DNA from: Anthopleura xanthogrammica
Taxonomy: Eukaryota > Cnidaria > Anthozoa > Actiniaria > Actiniidae
DNA length: 64,000 nucleotides
NCBI GenBank assembly: GCA_964019055.1
Contig: OZ025212.1
Location: 310,001 to 374,000, forward strand
Direction: 5' to 3'
A program made the position numbers and the translations under genes. Shown here in pieces: positions 23,478-34,800 of this stretch. The notes below the pieces were generated by a model. The model was not told the DNA's origin, ran no database searches, and was given only the letters and a program-made list of their open reading frames with translations. Position 1 is the first letter of the stretch. Each line of letters begins with the position of its first letter.

Positions 23478-25107
23478 CCATCATTATCATCATCACCACC
23501 GCCATTATCATCATCATCATCATCATCACCAACGCCATCATCACCATCATCATTATCATCATCACCGCCATTATCATCATCACCATCATCATCATCATCA
23601 CCAACGCCATCATCATCATCATTATCATCATCATCATTATCATCATTATTATCATCATCATCACCAACGCCATCATCATCATCATCATTATCATCATCAT
23701 TATCATCATCATCATCACCACCGCCATTATCATCATCACCACCGCCATTATCATCATCATCATCATCACCATCATCACCAGCATCATCATCATCATCACA
23801 ACGTGTGACATCATCATTATCGGCCTAAAGTACTGTCATACTTACGATGTGAATCAAGGGTGTGTAGTGACCCCAACAACCAATAGAAACACCAATAACA
23901 CAGATGGTGAACTCTGCAAATCTCCACACCGATAAATCCAAAAATCCCAATACAATTTTTCTTGGCTTGACCTTAATATCGTCCTGGATATGCTCTTGAT
24001 TTACTGTTTCTATTGGCACTTCTTCACAAGTTGCAACATTTGGATCCATAACAATCGTCAGAGGAATAAATGCCCCGAATATTCCTGCGAAGACGCGGAA
24101 AGTGTTCTTCCATCCAAGAGTGTCTGTCAAATACTGTACTAAAGGACCAACTGATAACATTCCGATCCCTGCCCCTGCTGTCAAGATCCCCATAGCCAAG
24201 GAATAGTGTTTCTTGAAATACTGCCTCACCACAATGAAATTGGCAGTATAAGTACAAGCGCCTCCAAAGCCATTAAGCAAGCTGTATGTAATGTACAGGG
24301 GATAGATGGTATTGCAAAGTGAACTTAGGGTGAATCCCACTACATAAGATACCAATCCAACACCATTGACGATACGACAGTTGAATTTTTCGCAGAGTTT
24401 GGCAGTGACAACACAGAGAAATAGACCTGCTCCCATGGCAAGAGATCCGACAAGAGCTACGAAATGGAAAGAAAAATAAATCAATAAACAAAGAACAATT
24501 ATTGGTCCCACCATTCGACAACTGCATGACCTTCTTCATTCTATACTTTTTGTACACCAACATTAAGACACTTTGCTGGGATGTAGTCTCGTAAAACTTT
24601 ATGCCCTTTCGAGGATGCAAGCAATTATTCTCCGTGTAGCTTGAAAGCAGACCATAAGCCCCTAGCAGAGCCCCCTATAGTTCAACTTAAGGTGGTCTGC
24701 GTGAAAAAGGCTGGAAAAGGAGAATTAGTTTTTTGAGGGGAAAAGTGTGAATTTCTTTATATACTTTTCCCGTGGGAACTCCTTTGTTTTTCGTATCCAT
24801 TGCGGGCAAAGAAAACCAATTCCCTGCATTAGAATCACCCTAACTTTACGTTCGTTATGGGAAAGAAGTGCACGTGAGATCTATCATGATCTATGCATAC
24901 TGAAGAAATATATATGATATATATATATATACCTGTTCGTTCCCTATTTTCTTGCAGAGCATCCATGAGGACTGGTAGGATGACCCCATAACCAAAAGAA
25001 ATACCCCCGATCACTACACCATTTAAAAAACAGTAGAATAAGACAAGCCATGACCTCGGACCGTCCTTGGGATGGGGAGGTCGAGTCGTGTTAGAAAAAC
25101 ACAGCAT
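22443..25107 (-). CDS. SLC16-family monocarboxylate transporter-like protein, paralogue 1 (4 exons)
   Basis: Exons 25107-24933, 24456-23846, 23234-22865 and 22738-22443 total 1452 nt, 483 aa. It is a multi-pass major-facilitator protein expected at the plasma membrane, moving monocarboxylates or related small acids with protons; the substrate is unknown. Exon 1 carries the TM1 family motif, here KDGPRSWLV. Exon 2 has the TM5 motif YFKKHYSLAMGILTAGAG. Exon 3 begins IKYSEELGISPTKSS. Exon 4 holds the last membrane helix (YMAGTVSIVGGSIFFLHIC) and the longest cytoplasmic tail of the three paralogues. The first tryptophan of the usual DGxWxW motif is arginine here. Intron 1 opens with (TA)n directly at the GT donor. 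The start is the only ATG before PPHPKDG. Confidence 0.92.
22795..22840 (-). repeat. Reverse-transcriptase-motif micro-repeat, copy a (intron 3, paralogue 1)
   Basis: The minus strand reads GVPQRSGIGPLYF in one open frame, resembling the conserved GVPQGSxxGPLLF box of non-LTR retrotransposon reverse transcriptases. It lies about 25 nt after the exon 3 donor. Related copies lie in intron 3 of the other two paralogues. Confidence 0.6.
23400..23815. repeat. (ATC)n array in intron 2 of SLC16 paralogue 1
   Basis: ATC/ATT trinucleotide repeat with CACCGCC and CACCAACGCC interruptions. It begins about 165 nt after the exon 3 acceptor side and ends close to the exon 2 donor. Paralogue 2 has only a short ATC stub at the same place. 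Confidence 0.95.
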
Positions 25108-25129
25108 TCTGCAATACAATTCATGTTGA

Positions 25130-25570
25130 CATTAGATATTTTTAAGACGTGGATTATCAGGTTCCGGAAGGGTATTCGCGGGGTCCAGGAAACGGTTAAA
25201 ATATAGCGCGGTGTCCGGGAAACTAGGAAAAAACTTTACGTGATTCGGGATATATTGGCATCGGCCGTGACTCGGGAATTTCCGAATTCAATGTCCGGGA
25301 TCTAATGCGGGATTTTGATTTCTGATGGTCGGGAACAACGTGAAAAGAAAAGAGGATACAGAAATCTTTTCTTTTTTTTTTATCAAAAACAATACTGTAC
25401 ACGTTCATACAGGGTGGGCTGTCACCCTGTCATATCGGGCCCATTCGTCTTATTAAGTCAATTTATACTTTAAGTTGAAAAAAAAATAAATGCGGGATTC
25501 GGGAAAAGATGGTAAAATGTCGCGGGATGCGGGATTTAGGGAAAAAATATTGCGTGATCCGCAGACCCTG
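25130..25570. repeat. CGGGA-rich degenerate repeat region upstream of SLC16 paralogue 1
   Basis: Within 450 bp upstream of the ATG there are about ten CGGGA pentamers and relatives (TCCGGGAA, GCGGGATTCGGGAA, CGCGGGATGCGGGAT). They form a loose, diverged tandem pattern on the plus strand. Origin unknown; no coding content. Confidence 0.5.
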
Positions 25571-27378
25571 GATTATGGCTGATATTGTGTAGCTCTAAAT
25601 ATATATAGTAGTATGTTGCTATGTGATTTCTCCAGAGATTCGGTCAGAATCGGCACATTCTCACACCAAACGTACCCTAACATTTCGAATTTCGAATTTC
25701 AAATCTTTACATCATTTCTTCCGTCTGGCTGTGTTTTAAAAGTGTGGACCCTGAGGATAAATATGAATAACGTGCCATCGCTTTGTGTTCTCCGGTTCTC
25801 ATGGACCCCCTTTGAAGTTTAGTTCATTATTCATGTGAGAAAGGGTAATGCGAACCAGGCAATTCCTGGTACAGTACCCGGGTACAGTTTGATAGAAAAA
25901 AGTTAACATGAAGTATCTCTATTACTGCAGCAAGGTTTTGTCTGTTCGAGCGTCGGAATCAAGGTCAAAAAATTCAGTTCATTTTGACAAGGTTGATCGG
26001 CAAGTTCCCCTTGTCTTCCATCATCACGAATAAAGATGTGTATAGCCATCGATAGCTATAGAGTGGTGTTAAAAATGCTGTTCAAAGCCGACTGTAAACG
26101 TACGAGTTTTACTGATAAACAGGGGGGAGATTTGAGGCTGTGTTTGCTTGAGATACTATATGCAAATAGTATCTATAGTAAACATTGGATTTTATATTCT
26201 GGCTTGCATCTTAATGTTACCAATCTGACCTAGCTAATAATTACATTAACTGAAAATCTATGGGATTAATTATAACATTACCATCAGCAGTATTTGTGCT
26301 TTTTAGCTTGTCTGTCCCAAGTTTAAATATGAAATATTGTACAAATACCCTTGATAACACTGGTGCATAAACCTCTCTTATAGTCGCAGTTGTCGTATCT
26401 TAGTTGCAAGAGTATAACGTTAGACACAAAGCAACATGGACGTTTTTGGTCAAATAATCAGACGCATTTACGTAACAATTCATGTGGAGAGTATAAGTTA
26501 GAATTTGAAAGGGGAAATTAAACAAATATATTTTCTTACCTTTTAATAATACTTGTGATTTTCGATCAAAACGAAATTCCTTTTCATCATTAAATATACG
26601 GCTCTGCTATTTCTGGTGAAATACCTACGGCTAAGGTCGGTGATGAGTTTTGCTTCAGTTGGTGTAATACAATCTCTCAGACAGATCAACTTACTTTAAA
26701 AAATGCATTAATATTCAGGTTAACATCAAGTGTCACTCCATGCCGCTGTACACTCTTATCGAGTAAACTGTACAAGGGTTGGTTTACAAGGTCCAGAAAG
26801 TCACACAATAAACACTGTCATCGTGACTCGAGATCATAGCAAGTCCATCTTGGACACCAAGGTTAACTCAAGGTTGTAGCTGTTTGCGACTATCCAGAGA
26901 CTGATAGACCACAACAAGGGGTAGAGACCTGTTGATGCTGTAAGAAGACAAGGTGTGAAGATCATGGAGCCCTCGAGAACAATACTGATGATCAAGAGGA
27001 AAGAAAATGAACTCTACAGTATAATAACAGCTTTTTTGCAACAGTAACACAATAATAGGACTGGCAGAAAGAAAATGATGCTAAAGTTGCTTGTGGAAGA
27101 AGAAAACTGAAAAACTCCCCCAACCAAAACATTTCTTAATCATTTGCATGTTGTTTTGTTGATGATAATGATGGTGATGGTGATGATGATGCTGATGATG
27201 AGGAGGAGGAGGAGGAGGAGGAGGAGGAGGATGATGATGCGATGATGATGATGATGATGATGACGACGATGATGATGATGGTAATGATATGATGATGATG
27301 AGGATAATGATGATGCGATGATGCTGATGATGACGAACGACCAAACTGTGGAATAGAAAGGAAAAAAGAAATTCTTAC
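25571..27378. other. Gene-free spacer between SLC16 paralogue 1 and the pseudo-exon
   Basis: No exon with recognisable content was found. A GAT/GGA repeat fills about 27150-27335 next to the pseudo-exon donor. Confidence 0.6.
27150..27335. repeat. (GAT)n/(GGA)n array beside the pseudo-exon
   Basis: GAT trinucleotides with an internal (AGG)n block. On the minus strand it follows the pseudo-exon donor by about 45 bp, so it would lie in that copy's first intron. Confidence 0.93.
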
Positions 27379-27569
27379 CTGCCTTCTCTCTGTTTTCGTC
27401 AAACGCTGCCATCAACACAGCCGGGCTGAATGACGCAAGAGCCAAATGTCGTTCCCGCTAAAAATACCCCACACAATGAGCAGTAACAGAGGAATAGCCA
27501 CGCCCATAGTTCATCTTTAGGATGAGGTGGGCGTGACTTAGCCAAGAAAGAAAAGCGCAATGTCATCAT
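27379..27569 (-). pseudogene. Orphan first exon of a fourth SLC16 copy, frameshifted
   Basis: The minus strand encodes SRPPHPKDELWAWLFLCY from an ATG at 27569 or 27566, aligning with exon 1 of the three intact paralogues. The frame then shifts by one base within a CCCGG: the upstream frame stops, while the other frame continues AVLMAAFDENREKAG to a good GTAAGA donor at 27378. From the inner ATG the length is 188 nt, against 175 or 184 in intact copies, so the phase is wrong for splicing to exon 2. No matching exons 2-4 lie between it and paralogue 1. It looks like a remnant of a duplicated gene or a decayed alternative first exon. Confidence 0.8.
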
Positions 27570-28315
27570 GAGAGTGACATTGATTCAGTGATACTGTAAT
27601 TCATGCTGAGCAGCTTGATTTGCTTCACTTAAATAACCTGACCTGGAAAGAGTGAAATAAAGCTCACGAGACAGGAAATGCATTAGATTTTTTTAATCCT
27701 ATATATCCTATATTATAATCTTGTCCTTTTTGGCAAGTTATCAGCTTGAACTGTGATCTAGAGCACGTTCACACTACGAACGGTTTGAAAAATTATTTGT
27801 GGTGCATATGACGGAAAAGTATCCGATTCTTAATAATTGCCTGATGCACACTATATATGTCAGGCTCGTCAGGCATGAGATATTTATTCCATTCTTACGA
27901 ATTCGTGCGATGTTTAAGTCAGAATATTTGATGTTTGACGACAAATAATTACCTTGGTCAATCAAATGCCTCGTATGACCAACTCGAGGATAGTCGACCC
28001 TTTGCATTACAAGTAACCCCTTGCACATGATGTCAAAGCACTGTTTATAGAGATTGGGTTCCCTTGTTCCCGGTTGTATTTTAGCTCTTTGCAGGAAAGC
28101 AATAATACCCAAAGGTCTTTGCGACTTTATCTACAACACCTATCTGAAAGTTTCTTTGTGGGGGGTGGGGGGGGGGGGGGGTATGCACTCTTAAATTCGT
28201 TCGCTGCAATTTGCAGGCAAAGAAACGTTTAAATGTCATGATAGGCCTACGCCTAAGAGCCTTATAGTCTCTTCTCGACCAGCATTAGGAGTTCGAGTAG
28301 GCTTGGCTAGTGGAA
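27570..28315. other. Spacer with a poly-G tract
   Basis: No gene seen. A run of about 15 G (with GTGGGGGG before it) lies at 28157-28181, followed by the 3' flank of SLC16 paralogue 2. Confidence 0.6.
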
Positions 28316-30062
28316 TTAACTAGTTGTTGCCTCTGATTCTGTTGAGGCGGGTCCATTACAGGCCAAAGGATGATCCTTCGAGTTAGAAAGTACTACTTCT
28401 GCTCTAAGTCTATCGCTGTGCTCTTTGAAAAAGCAGAGTTGTAAGAAGAAGATGGCGCCTCCAACAATAGAAACCGTCCCAGCCATATAAAATGCTGAAG
28501 TATAGGAACCAGCCCTGTCTGCCATCATACCTATTAAAGAAATTCAAACAAGCTGATTATATAAATGCTAATATATAAAAAAATACATAGAAAATAAAGT
28601 GGACCAATAGTCGATCTGTGGGGAACTCCAGTAACTAGTATAAAAATATTTTGTGTGCGATTATACTAACATGATGAATGCTAACCTGCTATTGGCGGAC
28701 CAGCTGAAGTTGTCAATGAACATATCATATTTGCTTGACCAAAGGCTGATGATCTGCGTGGAATATCAACAGTGTTCATAAACAGAATGTTGGTTGTTGT
28801 ACGAAACGCTCCATCAGCAATACCATAGAAAACAGAAAAGATCATCAGATGAGTGTAGTTGGTAGCAAACGTTAAGAGAATCGTCGAAATTCCTGATAAG
28901 ATGATTCCTACTTGGTGAATATATCTTGGTTTAATGAAGCTGACGTCACATGACCGACCAGATACCAGACGTGAGACGATTGTTGCTATGCCAAACGATA
29001 CGAAAAGAGTGGAACTTTTAGTTGGGCTTATTCCCAGCTCTTCAGAGTATTTGATCTGCAGATTAGAAATCAAGATCATACACTATCCGATAGTTGACAT
29101 TTTATCATCATCACCATCACAACGCGTGACATCATCATTATCGGCCTGAAGTACTGTCATACTTACGATGTGAATCAAGGGTGTCAAGTGACCCCAACAA
29201 CCAATAGAAACACCAATAACACAGATGGTGAACTCTGCAAATCTCCACACGGATAAATCCAAAAATCCCAATACAATCTTTCTTCTTTTCATTTCATCTT
29301 TATCGTTAGAAGTCTCTTTCAATTCCATTGCCTTTTCTGTTGCTGTTTCTCCACAAGGTTCCACATTTGGGTCCAAAATTAGAGAGAAAGGAATGAGAAA
29401 AGCTAGTATTCCTGCAAAGATTCGGAAAGTGTTTCTCCATCCATACGAATCAATCAGGTAGCTTGCAAAAGGGCCCAACAACATACTGATTCCTATTGCT
29501 GCTGTCCTGATTCCCGCAGCGAGAGAATAATGTTTTTTAAAGTATATTCGCAGCATGATAAAATGTGAAGTAAAAGTACCAGCTCCTCCAACTCCCACGA
29601 GGAAACTAAACATAGGGTAGAGTGGGTAGACAGATTTGCTCAAGGAACTCAGAATCAATCCCACTACACTAATAAGCAAACCAAAAGCATTGACGATTCC
29701 GCAACCGTAGCGTTCGCACAACTTGGTGGTAAAGACACAGATAAAAAGGGTTATTCCTAGTCTGAGTGATCCAACCAAAGCTGAAGTGAAAGTATCAAAT
29801 GAATCAATGGTAAAAATTAAAGTGCACTCTAGAAAACATACCTGCATGAAATTCTGTAATATTGGGAAAAATGCTTACCTATTCTTTCTCTGTTTTCGTC
29901 TAAATCAGCCATCAACACAGGAACAATGATTCCAAAACCATATAAAATAGTACCTTGAGAGACTGCACAAAACGAGACGTAGCACAGGACTAGCCACGCC
30001 CATGCTCCATCTTTAGGATGACGTGGGCGGGTCTTGGTCCAAAAGGAAAAGCATGACGTCAT
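28316..30062 (-). CDS. SLC16-family monocarboxylate transporter-like protein, paralogue 2 (4 exons)
   Basis: Exons 30062-29879, 29780-29167, 29055-28686 and 28530-28316 total 1383 nt, 460 aa, with the same phases as the other paralogues. The TM1 motif is KDGAWAWLV. The TM5 region is YFKKHYSLAAGIRTAAIG, and the central cytoplasmic loop is acidic/lysine-rich (about SNDKDEMKRRK). Exon 3 is almost identical at DNA level to that of paralogue 1. Introns are short (98, 111 and 155 bp). The start ATG sits inside TGACGTCA. It is predicted to be a 12-helix plasma-membrane transporter; substrate unknown. The C-terminal tail is about 25 residues shorter than in paralogue 1 and ends in EATTS. Confidence 0.93.
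28592..28635 (-). repeat. Reverse-transcriptase-motif micro-repeat, copy b (intron 3, paralogue 2)
   Basis: The minus strand reads GVPHRSTIGPLYF, about 50 nt after the exon 3 donor, at the position equivalent to copy a in paralogue 1. Confidence 0.6.
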
Positions 30063-31891
30063 TGTGAAATTGACATTGATTGACAAGTGATCTTGAGTAG
30101 AGTGGTCGTCGACTGGAAAGGGAAACACCAAGTTCACGTGAGTGGAAATGTATCCTTGACCCGCACGCCTTAATTCAGCCATAATGGTCTTGTGACAAGC
30201 GACGCTTTGTATATATTAATTCATTAAATCTGTCTGTCTGTCCGTCTTTCTGATAGTATCTTTGACTTTGACTTACTAGATTCGCGCACATACAACTGAA
30301 GAATTATCGTTAATGTTCATTTTTACAGCCGTCTGAGGCACAGCGATGCGAGTATAACAATATAATGTACCTTTGTAGGAATTACGAGTAAATGTTCAAA
30401 AACGCATCGTTTAGGTTTCAAACAAACACATATCAAATCAAATGTATACCAATATCCTTTCAGTCTAATTCAGCTTCCAAATAAACTACTCGTCGCTTTA
30501 GCAGCAGCTGACAGCGGATAAAAAATGTTTTGATTGCAATGTTCTAGTGAATGTTCGATTCTTGCGTACTACCTGTATGTTCTATATTATTAATTCTAGA
30601 CATTGCACTTCCTTTCGTAGCGCACTCTTGAGGTATATATGCATGAGAATCTGTCACTAATACCTTGCATTTTGTAGTTGCTAGTTTCTCAGCTGGAATA
30701 CCTTGACCTCAGTTCTAAAGGAGAAGCTGTTTCTGCCAGTCAAAAGAAGAGAACATCGTTCCCTTACAGCAAAATAAACCGAGATACGTTCAGCGTCTTC
30801 GTTTTCCATCCATAATGGAAGCCAAGGTCTCTATTATGTTGCACGATCGTTTTAGTGGCCAGATCAATATCGGTTTACAGTTGAACCAAGGTTACTTGAG
30901 AGATAAGTGATGAAAGTGAGATATTAAAAAAAGGATCATAGAAAAAAATAGAAAAAAATCCCGATAATTAGAGCAAGTCTGACGCTGTTTACGTTTATGT
31001 TAAAAATAGAAAAAAAATATTTTGGAGAGAAACGTTTTGTAATTTGAAATTAACCAAACAAGCAACTGAATTGTTCTTTTCTCTCCTCTTTATAGTAAGT
31101 CTTTTTTACCGCGACAGCCACATTGGCTGGAAAAATAGACCTATACCTACTTACCTACTTAACTTCACATTCAAGCGATGCTTGAATAAAAAAATAACTG
31201 TTTTCTGTTTTCAACTTATTTGGTTGATTCAATACGCCTGTCGCGCGAGGAAATCAGTCTTAGTGCTTGGTACTTATAAGTCATATAATAATCTGTCAGT
31301 ATTTTATCAATTAAATATTTCTAATTGTGAGACATATTAATATCAATAATAATTAATTATGATTATCAATGAAAGCATGTTTGTCTAAGAATGTTAGACC
31401 TCCAATTCCTAGTCCAGCTCTCTTGATAAGTATGGGCCCCTTGCATTACGTTGGAATGCAGCTCAATTTGGAGGACAAAACAAAAGGTTCCAATAGACCT
31501 CATCGGCTTGGGTGTAATGTTGTCCCATTTCAGACCACGTGTCATTCCCCAGAGTATCATTTCATTGTTTAACGGTTGCGCATGAGAAGATACATGAATA
31601 TGGATACAACTCAAACAAAGAATGTTATTCTCAAGAGAATGACACGTGGTCTGAAATGGGACAACATTACACCCAAGCCGATGAGGTCTATTCTCAGGAG
31701 ACTAAAATTATTCTGTTCTGTTCTGTCCTCCAAATTGTGCTGCTTTGACGTCACGTAAAAGGGTCTATTGTTATAAAACAACGAGGTTTTCGAGTTAAAC
31801 TAGACCCAAGTCGGGTTTGGAACGTTTGCATCGTCTGGTTCAACTGAAGTGACTAAACTAGAAACCAAGAGCCGAGTGTTCGCGTGGCTGG
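30063..31891. other. Spacer between SLC16 paralogues 2 and 3
   Basis: This spacer holds the palindromic element at 31433-31769 and otherwise no recognisable gene. Confidence 0.6.
31433..31769. mobile_element. Palindromic MITE family B, copy 1
   Basis: The outer arms share GCAGCTCAATTTGGAGGACA-type sequence. Inner arms of about 52 bp (31495-31549 and 31637-31690) are almost perfect inverted repeats centred on a short loop. The outer ends read like GGGTCTATT. Partial relatives lie at 35861-35975 and 43741-43875. No coding capacity. Confidence 0.8.
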
Positions 31892-34800
31892 TCATGCATG
31901 ATCTCTTTCCTCCGACTCATCATTGTCTAAAACAGTGAGTGCCATGTTTTCTCGTTTATTGGTTTGATCTTTGAAGAAGCAGAGATGTAAGAAGAAGACG
32001 GCGCCTCCAACAATAGAAACCGTTCCAGTCATGTAAAATGCTGAAGTATAGGAACCAGCCTTGTCTGCCATCATTCCTGTTTAAAAAATTCAAAGAATTT
32101 AAGGATACAGGATACCCCAAATTGCTTCAAAATGGCATTTTTTGAATTTTAACATTTTCTTAAAAGGAATGTTTTTTTCTTTCATAATCAGAAAAAAATT
32201 CTCAAAAAATTATTTTTAAAAGAAGTTATAACGAAAAAACTATTTTTTGAGTCCCGTAAGTGTTGATGTGTATCTGTCAGCAGTGTATTCAACTTTTGTT
32301 CCTGGTCTAAAGTATCCTGCTGCTTAATCCCCTTAGCAAACACACGGGCCACACGACTCCAAAATAAGTTTTGGCTGATTTCTTGGAGACGAAATTTCGC
32401 ATGAGTGACTGTGCGTTTCGAGTTCCAGGTCAAAAGGATTTTCATGGATTTTTATGAGACTTGGGGAAAATCATCCCACATAATTGAACTTCAAAACCGT
32501 GTCTCCGATTTTTTGTTTTTATTTTCGTTTAAAAGTTATCGCTTGTTTGGTTGAATAGACTGCATATTTTTCATACCTTCATCTTTAGACTTGTATAGAA
32601 AAGCAACGGGACAACTTATCAAAAATCGGAGACACGGTTTTGACAAGTGATATGTCGTGAACTCAGAAAAGTGATTAGCAAACAATATCGATAAATTCCG
32701 ACTGACCTGGAACTCGGCGTTTGAAGGTATATGAAAATTAATATTACTCGATTTTTTAGAAATGCCTTAAATTATTTTACAAAAGTGAGATAATATTCTG
32801 ATGCTCCATTTATTCAGCTTTCAGAAAATATATACTTTATTGGGGTTTAAATTGATATTTTTCGCGCTAGAGCACTTTGAATACAATCAGTATATATTTA
32901 TATATTTATATTTCCATTTTATAACGAATTTTTCGCTAATTACGCTGCTTAGGGATTTTTTCTTTTTCAATGTATTTCTTGTCTTGTTTTGCCGTTTTTT
33001 GGGGGGAGTTTTTACATAGGGTTAACCTCATAACTTCCTTTCAAGTCGCCTATTATTTAGCTTTATTGTCCGATTTGTATCGCCTTTTGCTTGTATTTGC
33101 TCTTAATTTTATTAGTTGTCAACAATTTATTTGCGATTTGAATAAACTATGTATGTATGTATGTATGTAAGGCGGTCGTTTGGGGTATCCTGTATCCTTA
33201 ACTAAAGAAAATGAATGATACTTATTCCGCGTTTGTCTCACGACAGAGGTCGTTTGTAGAGGACCGCGACGTTTCGACTGCAAGCTTTTCGTGAGACAAA
33301 CAAATAAGTATAATTTCGTTACTCCTATTCCACGATGACTGAAGAATATTTTATATTCTATTAAGAATTTAACTTTTGATATAAAATAAAGTGAACCAAT
33401 AGCGGAACTGTAACGATTCCTTGTGCAATTTTCGTGCAGTTCGTGCGGAAAAATAAATTGCCGATTCCGAAGTTCGATTAAACTTTTTTTGATTGGCTAG
33501 AACTTTAAGGAAATATAGAGGACCAATAACTGATCTCTGAGGAACTCCAAAGGTGTAACATCAAGACAACAGCTATTCTATTAATAAAGTGGACCAATAA
33601 CGACCTGAGAGGAACTCCTCGTCCTTTTCAGTATTAAAAAAATAGACCAAAATTGATTGATAAAATTAAGAACTGAGTGAAGTGGGCCGATAACCGAACC
33701 TTGAGGCATTCCAGCAAAGAAGAGCCCTCTTTACAACTAACCTGCTAGTGCTGGTCCGATCACGCTCGGTATTGAAATTATCACATTTCCTTGACCAAAG
33801 GCAGTGGCTCTGCGTGGAATATCAGCAGTATTCATCAAAAGAATGAGTGTCGTCAAACGAAACGCTCCATCAGCAATACCATAGAAAACAGAAAAGATCA
33901 TCAAATGAGTGTAGTTGGTAGCAAACGTTAAGAGAATGGTTGAAGTTCCTGATAAGATGATTCCTACTTGGTGAATATATCTTGGTTTAATGAAGCTGAC
34001 GTCACATAACCGACCAGATACCAGACGTGAGACGATTGTTCCTATGCCAACGAATACGAGAAGGGTGGAACTTCTAGTTGGGCTTATTCCCAACTCTTCA
34101 GAGTATTTGATCTGCAAATGTTTGCAAAAAGAAACAACATATTCATCTTTATCTTGTTTAACAGTCAACCGGTCTACTCTCCGTCCTTATGCTCGTACTG
34201 TCAACATTCGCACTGTCACCATCATCATCATGTCATCATCATGTCATCAACATTACAACACTGTCACCATCATACCATCAATATAATCATCATCATAACA
34301 CTGCATGTCACCATCATGTAATCAATATCATCACGATCATAAAATTGCCACCATCATTCTATCATTATCATCACCATCACAACACTGTCGCCATCTTCAC
34401 TATCATTCTATCATTATCATCACCATCACAACACTGTCGCCATCTTCACCATCATTCTATCATTATCATCACCATCACAACACTGTCGCCATCTTCACTA
34501 TCATTCTATCATTATCATCACCATCACAACACTGTCGCCATCTTCACTATCATTCTATCATTATCATCAACATCATTAATGTGATTCAGTTTCATAATTG
34601 ATGGCACTTACCATGTGAATCAAGGGCGTCAAGTGACCCCAACTACCAATGAAAATACCAACAACACTGATGGTGAACTCTGGAAATGTCCACACGGATA
34701 AATCCAAAAATCCCAATACAATCTTTCTAGGTTTCATCGATTTTTTTTCAACAAAATTCTCGTCTATTTCCTCTGTTCTTGTTGTTGTTTCTTCACAAGC

